Source: CAYYMD01 sp964480425 (lineage in GTDB: Bacteria > Planctomycetota > Phycisphaerae > SM23-33). Taken from it: a DNA stretch of 11,028 nt. The position numbers and the translations under genes are program-made. The stretch spans positions 1 to 11,028 of the forward strand of contig CAYZPY010000084.1 of assembly GCA_964480425.1 (NCBI GenBank), in the 5' to 3' direction. How positions within the stretch are numbered: the stretch's first letter is position 1; every line of letters starts with the position of its first letter. Of this stretch, positions 7,101-11,028 are shown piece by piece. The notes under the pieces are model-generated. The model did no database searches. It saw nothing but the letters and a program-made list of their open reading frames with translations, and was not told the origin of the DNA.

Positions 7101-7847
7101 AAATCTAGCCGACTTGTCGTCATCAGCCGGGCCGGCCAGGCCCATGAGCTTCAGCAGCCGCTCTTCCTTGGTGTGTATCGTCTGGCGTGGCACCAGCAGC
7201 ACGAGCCCGTCGTGAGGCTGGGCCCCCAAGGCGTCCGTCAAATCGTCGGTCAGCCATTGGAGGCGGTCGAGCTTGCTGTCTAGGGCAATCTGCCGCACCT
7301 CCAAGCTGGGCATTCCGACGCGGGTCTCAAGCCCCCGGTGCAGGTCGCGCCAGAACTGCGCGACCAGCTTGTTCATGGTGGGCGGGTTCTTCCAGCCCTC
7401 GCCAGCCAACTCGCCGGTGACGATCAGTTCTGCCAGCAAATCGCCCCGCTGGGCCAGCACAGCCTGGACGGTCACCACGGCCTTGCCGGTGGCCGGGTCG
7501 GCGACAATCGTCGGGCAGATCAACACCCCAGAGGCAATGAACGGCCGCAATGCAGCATCTACCTTTGCTGCATCAAGCTTCTTCTCAGCCAGCAGCTTGT
7601 CAAGAAGCTGACGGTCGAGCACAGCAAGATTCTTCTGGCCGGTCAGGCTGTCGGTCAGAACGGTGTCCAGCCACCCGGTCAACTCGCCGCGATTCGCTGC
7701 GGCATCGGACGTGATATACTCCGCTTCCAGCAAGGCCACAGATGGCGTCTGAGACTTCGAAGCAGGCTCGTCGGCCCGCATTTTAACGGGCAGCAGAGCC
7801 AGGCAGACGGCGCAACAGGCCCAGATACAAGGCGAGGGTCTGTTCAT
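4188..7847 (-). CDS. Large exported CsgG-like/TPR/beta-propeller protein (downstream paralogue)
   Basis: The function of this 1219-residue protein is unknown. A signal peptide is visible: Arg3, a hydrophobic Cys/Ala/Leu core (about 7-21) and MRADEP, suggesting cleavage near residue 25. Two alpha/beta modules follow (about 36-148 and 182-298). The first has the CsgG/FlgO-like signature AVLDRQLLDKLLAEKKL (about 75-91). The second ends with FDQTPIKLVLHL (about 271-282), matching FEQTPITLTLGL in the neighbour. A helical section (about 330-600) starts with LDPTSEEA, again shared with the neighbour. A beta-rich section (about 610-1045) contains propeller-like blades, such as VWIGTRDRGLARFD (746-759) followed by GMPSERI, as in two-component-regulator propellers, and GGVWVTGTDAIYRVEP (1030-1045). 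The C-terminal helices (about 1063-1205) include a TPR-like unit, and the end is Pro-rich. The start follows the neighbour's stop with no gap, and CTCCC at 7856-7860 reads GGGAG eight bases upstream. No lipobox was seen, so it is not a normal CsgG pore. Confidence 0.85.
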   Translation of the reverse strand: MNRPSPCIWACCAVCLALLPVKMRADEPASKSQTPSVALLEAEYITSDAAANRGELTGWLDTVLTDSLTGQKNLAVLDRQLLDKLLAEKKLDAAKVDAALRPFIASGVLICPTIVADPATGKAVVTVQAVLAQRGDLLAELIVTGELAGEGWKNPPTMNKLVAQFWRDLHRGLETRVGMPSLEVRQIALDSKLDRLQWLTDDLTDALGAQPHDGLVLLVPRQTIHTKEERLLKLMGLAGPADDDKSARFAAASDYQLSGELVEEVKPGVPFDQTPIKLVLHLTTGGKQLAKKELSGTVGQYAELRRHAISWAADELAKATKIKATQPDQSHVKALAEQELAAARRLTDVTYGGSNMERDRKYRLALAALRAAHLDPTSEEAAFLVVQSIEGLYESHGQRNTLACWDRLLAEAEKYIDRFGDRNPQHHCRVLNRMGYAGFRGDGLLTKGPTGTRDVLSPPEERRWRYVRAYVLAYLEMGIRGESNKVYDLSNALQSMPGHIRLHLVPSIPADKLDDECRFWREFWRKRVAPLGDGKCIPWDSIEMSFAARRKDVDGVKAAAQRLAAKYPRSRTDIWRLLRDDAVSLCLRAAGSKDWNTWQPDFAKSGPPKIALVPGFYESWRPANPTAWNYTKAVVLPFLRITFADEASKLGKSNYVVPHPKVECFIVAGGDAWLVSPCLWDSVNNRPHHLLTVPISACVGREQVEAPASRVFWPTGSSETRNGSEPDNPVITCWGATTGPDGDESVWIGTRDRGLARFDKNDGRWTGQWYASRQGMPSERIISIMSFGPVGKQKLLVVGGGPRDKAGTKLFVWSLDAQSGQIRLLGEMPAAYSMGTPTAVWPDGRRIPLWACGQPAVYDLDAGSVREITTVGPRLADWPVEGIDLAFMSGTEGARLWQIGKGRRTSIREMSSESLEALPLPQLSGPVTVAPNGRVPAPCRFSSLVWHNLSEGLPTGPLDKVCSSLIVGQDIWMVVRPYQHVQHRGEGFYIMIYRPAPPGEKDWSGHDKWIGPFKLPGGGTIFRITGDNNGGVWVTGTDAIYRVEPKALLASARKEGLGLSTEQWRKAFEHRAAEAEWPVCLRVMLARKQYKQAFDLVETKLAELGDAKEDGSQDDRTAWTQAMLHKALILGCQEQWDDALAAYAQVRESGVEPGRSFAAREAMWMLAMAERWPEFLKAVEAQDLKLVEGDVLTSYVRQARKAIDKASRQANEERPLPPP

Positions 7848-10800
7848 TTACGGCTCTCCCGCTTCAGTCGAAGCTGGGGAAGCAGGTTCTGTCGTCCCCA
7901 GTTGCCAGATCATCTTCCTGATCGCTTCCGGCGCTATGCCATCGTTCAATGCCTGCTGGAGGTACTTCAAAGCATCACCGCGGCGATCCAGGAGCAACGC
8001 TCGTGAGGCCTGGCCGACAAGCGTGTCGGGGCATTCGACCTGCACCTGCTGATCGTCCACGTTGCCGGGCTGATCGACAACCCACAGCTTCTTGGGCAGG
8101 CGCGAGAATGTCCGACCGGTCAGGTACACATGATCGCCAAAAGGCTGGGCGTGCGTGAAAGGCGATTTCGTCCGCACAGGCTTGGAAAAACAATTGGTTT
8201 CCGTGTCGAAGGCTGTGACGAAGCAAGTCGTTTCGCCACCGATCCTGAGTATCGAGTCCCATGACTGCTTCGGGTACGTCGCATAGCCGAATTTGTACGG
8301 CGGGATGACGTCGTTCTCCTTACTGACCAGCCACAGAAGGTTGGGCTTCTGATCGTCCTGAATTACCTCCAGCAGCTCGCACGGTGGCAAAGGACAGTTC
8401 CCCAGCACCCATCCGCCAAAGTTGCGCCAATGGAAGAACTTGTCTGGCCGCCAGCGAGCAATCGCCGTGCCGTCAGCCGAGGAAACAACCAGCCCCGATC
8501 CGACGGCGAAAACATGTCCGTTCGCTACGGCCAGTCGCTGCCAGGTGTTGATGCCGGCGTTGGACGATCCGTAGGTGCCCCGAAACATGGACGGCAGGGG
8601 CAGGGCTCGCTCCTGTTGCTGGCGGCCCAGCAGGGTCGTCTTCCTGCCGCTCTCTGGGTCGAAAGCCAGCAATTCCTGCCCACTGAGCACCAGCAACCGG
8701 CTATCCCATGCAGCCAGGGCATCGGGAAGAATGTCTATTTTCGCCTTGGGTAGGAAGATTTTGCCGTCCTGATAGCGGCAGAGGAAGCCACCCCCGGCGA
8801 GCCACGCGGACTTGCCGTCCGCGCCCGTGGCCATCTGTACAATCGCCTTCGCAGCCAAGCCTTCATTCGGGCCGTAATGACGCCAAGATTCCTTCTTCAT
8901 GTCGTAAATGAACAAACCGGCGTTCAACGTGGCGAATAGCACCTCATCGCCGATCTGGACGATGGAGACGACATGGTTCTCGGATTCCGCCAAGTTGTCC
9001 CCGCCACGCACTTTCGTCATCGGCTCTGGCGCATCCAGCGCGCGCCAGGCCCGCCCATCGGCGGAGAGAAACATTGCCATGGTGCCGTCCGTGGTTCCGC
9101 CCTGCATCCACAAACCTGAGCGTGTCTGCCGCACGATGATGCTTTGCAGGAGCGGCTTGCCCACGTCAACGGTCTGCGGCTGCGTGGCGGCGATGGCCAG
9201 CTTACTGATCCGGTCGGCGGAGGCATGGCGGCTATACTCATCCAGATCCTTCGCGCTGCCATAATAGGCCACACCGTACATTGCCGACAGGCCCGTCTGA
9301 GCCGAGGGCTTGGCCCTAGGGCCGCCGAGCCTGGCAAGCAGCTCAGTCGATCGTTTGGCATCCAAATACTTCGCCACTGCCCGCGCCCGGCCCACCACGT
9401 TGTCCCACCCTCCTGGCTCGCCGCCGGCGAACAAGTTGCGATCCGCCTGGCTGAAGTTGTGGGCCACAATCCCATCATGGTAATACTCGGCGGCCTTGTC
9501 ATACTGCTTCAACTGATCGTAAGCCCAGGCCAGACGGAAGGGGACCACCGACAGATACTTCTTCCGCTCGTAGAGGCGGTCCATCCAGGTGTAGAACTCA
9601 ACACGCTCCTGCGGGTGAGCGGTCCACCAATCGTCGAAGTACGCCTGCGGCCAGCATGTCCAGACGGGCGGGTTGACGGGGTCCTGGTCGTGCCGCCAGC
9701 GGACGTATTCAGCCAACAGTGACAAGTTGTTCTGCGGTGAGCCCTTGTTGAGGACGCTTTCGTGGATGGCCAAGTAGCTGAAGGCCCACCGGGCATGCTC
9801 GGCACTCGTCCGCGGGAATCGAAGGTATGTTCGTAATGCCTCGGCCGTATCCTGCGACGAACCTTCGTGCGATCCGTTTTGGAGCCAGGTCTGTCGGGTC
9901 AAGGCATCGAGGGAAATGCCAAGGTGATAGTACGCTTCTTTCGCGGTCGGATCGAGGTAGATCACTCGCTGAGCCAGCTCGATTTGTCGTCGATGTTCAT
10001 CCAACGGGGCTGCATAAGGCAGGTCTTTAAGTTCCGCCATCAGCCTCGTAGCTTCCAGTCGCTGCGAAAGTAGGTCATCCGCTTGAGCGACCGAAGCGGA
10101 AGTAGCTTCTGTCGAACTGGCGGCAGAGAATGCCGACTGCAAGTCACCCACAAGCTTCGCCAGCGAATCCAGCGTGAACGCCAGTGAAACGTCGCTGGTG
10201 GCTTGCCTCCGCCGCGTGAGCCCCAGTGTCAGCGTGATGGGTGTCTGCTCAAAGGCGACGTCACCGGAGGGCGACTCGACAAACGAAGCCGTAACGACCA
10301 GGTCGGCCGCTTCGGCCAGCACGGCGGCATCCGGCCGGACCATGCCGGAAAGGCCAAGCGTTGTCTCCTTGGCCAGCAGGCCGGGATTGCGCCGCCTGAG
10401 CACGCGGTAGCCGCGAGATTCGAGCAGGTCTTCCAACAGCCCCTGGAGCGAATCCTGGAGGAAATCCAGCCGCGACGATCGGCTGCGGTTGGCCACCGCC
10501 AGGACGGTGGCAGTCGGTCGATCCCGGCGGCCCTCGTTCGCCCTGATGGCGGCCGTTACGTCGCGAGCCACATCGGAGGCCCATCGCTCGATGGCTGGCG
10601 GATCCTCCGCGGCTTCAATTGTCATCGCTCGCTCCCAGATGACGTTGCCGCTACTGACCTCGATGCAGATAACCGCTAGCGTCCTGGCCGAAACGTTTGG
10701 CCCGGACTCGATATATAGGAAGTACTTCGCCCCCAACATGCGCCCTTGTTTGAGGGGCTCTCGAACCAGCCCGGTCAGGCTCAGCCGATGTTCCGCCAAC

Positions 10801-11028
10801 AGCCTGCGGATGTTGTCCCGGTCCAGCACACGCACCTTGGGGGTTGTCTCCAACGCCTTTGTCAACTCGCCAACAGCCATTTCGGAAATACCCGCGGGCG
10901 CTGGTGACATCTCACTCAGCACGGCGAGAGTGATGGTCGCCTCGTCTGAAGCCGCCGGGTGCGAGGCGGTATTGGCGCGCGGGTTGCTGCCCGGCATGGA
11001 GCTGGCAGAGCCGGGAGGCTCTGCTCCC
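7848..11028 (-). CDS. Large CsgG-like/TPR/beta-propeller protein (upstream paralogue), 5' end beyond window
   Basis: At least 1049 residues are counted from the first visible ATG (10995-10997), but the frame stays open to the window edge. That ATG has no ribosome-binding site and would leave a Pro/Ser/Ala linker and no signal peptide, so the real start probably lies outside. Numbering from this ATG: a CsgG/FlgO-like module (about 22-125) with RVLDRDNIRRLLAEHRL (56-72) and LGAKYFLYIES; a second similar module (about 163-262) with RVLRRRNPGLLAKE, then AADLVVTASFVES and FEQTPITLTLGL; a helical region (about 305-600) with LDPTAKEAYYHLG (348-360) and a TPR-like unit at 487-512; a beta-rich propeller-like region (about 615-985) with GLFIYDMKKESWRHYG (694-709) followed by EGL, as in two-component-regulator propeller repeats; and a short helical tail. 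The known family CsgG binds nucleate or form export pores, but the pore features cannot be seen here. It is expected to be exported and to work with the protein encoded directly after it. Confidence 0.83.
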   Translation of the reverse strand, partial: GAEPPGSASSMPGSNPRANTASHPAASDEATITLAVLSEMSPAPAGISEMAVGELTKALETTPKVRVLDRDNIRRLLAEHRLSLTGLVREPLKQGRMLGAKYFLYIESGPNVSARTLAVICIEVSSGNVIWERAMTIEAAEDPPAIERWASDVARDVTAAIRANEGRRDRPTATVLAVANRSRSSRLDFLQDSLQGLLEDLLESRGYRVLRRRNPGLLAKETTLGLSGMVRPDAAVLAEAADLVVTASFVESPSGDVAFEQTPITLTLGLTRRRQATSDVSLAFTLDSLAKLVGDLQSAFSAASSTEATSASVAQADDLLSQRLEATRLMAELKDLPYAAPLDEHRRQIELAQRVIYLDPTAKEAYYHLGISLDALTRQTWLQNGSHEGSSQDTAEALRTYLRFPRTSAEHARWAFSYLAIHESVLNKGSPQNNLSLLAEYVRWRHDQDPVNPPVWTCWPQAYFDDWWTAHPQERVEFYTWMDRLYERKKYLSVVPFRLAWAYDQLKQYDKAAEYYHDGIVAHNFSQADRNLFAGGEPGGWDNVVGRARAVAKYLDAKRSTELLARLGGPRAKPSAQTGLSAMYGVAYYGSAKDLDEYSRHASADRISKLAIAATQPQTVDVGKPLLQSIIVRQTRSGLWMQGGTTDGTMAMFLSADGRAWRALDAPEPMTKVRGGDNLAESENHVVSIVQIGDEVLFATLNAGLFIYDMKKESWRHYGPNEGLAAKAIVQMATGADGKSAWLAGGGFLCRYQDGKIFLPKAKIDILPDALAAWDSRLLVLSGQELLAFDPESGRKTTLLGRQQQERALPLPSMFRGTYGSSNAGINTWQRLAVANGHVFAVGSGLVVSSADGTAIARWRPDKFFHWRNFGGWVLGNCPLPPCELLEVIQDDQKPNLLWLVSKENDVIPPYKFGYATYPKQSWDSILRIGGETTCFVTAFDTETNCFSKPVRTKSPFTHAQPFGDHVYLTGRTFSRLPKKLWVVDQPGNVDDQQVQVECPDTLVGQASRALLLDRRGDALKYLQQALNDGIAPEAIRKMIWQLGTTEPASPASTEAGEP

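Overview
The window looks like chromosomal DNA from a Planctomycetes-type bacterium, perhaps Phycisphaerae or a relative. This is inferred from gene style: an exported TlpA-like redoxin with a long helical N-terminus, a XylR-class AraC regulator with a periplasmic-binding-protein-like sensor, and very large exported TPR/propeller proteins. No marker gene fixes the taxon. No rRNA, tRNA, CRISPR array, transposase or phage gene was seen.

Left part, + strand (1-1960): a short leader with a TATAAT box and a strong GC hairpin precedes a secreted thioredoxin-fold protein (124-1299). After a 52-base gap follows a small membrane-targeted coiled-coil protein (1352-1960). The two probably form one unit acting in the cell envelope.

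Middle, - strand (1881-3635): a XylR/AraC-family transcription regulator (2400-3635) is followed by a probable small protein with one C-terminal membrane segment (1881-2348). The small protein converges on and overlaps the end of the coiled-coil gene. It carries a degenerate 15-base tandem array (2060-2164) that encodes five-residue repeats. Upstream of the regulator lies a 552-base stretch with no convincing gene. It is AT-rich near the regulator and contains a perfect 10-base palindrome.

Right part, - strand (4188-11028): two very large adjacent genes fill the remaining 6.8 kb, and the stop codon of the first touches the start codon of the second (TAAATG). The proteins share one plan: two successive CsgG/FlgO-like alpha/beta modules, a helical TPR-like section, a beta-propeller-like section with two-component-regulator-propeller motifs, and a helical tail. 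They look like ancient paralogues made as a pair and exported. Their function is unknown, and they are the best candidates here for an undescribed system. The upstream gene is open at the window edge, so its true start and any further operon members lie outside.
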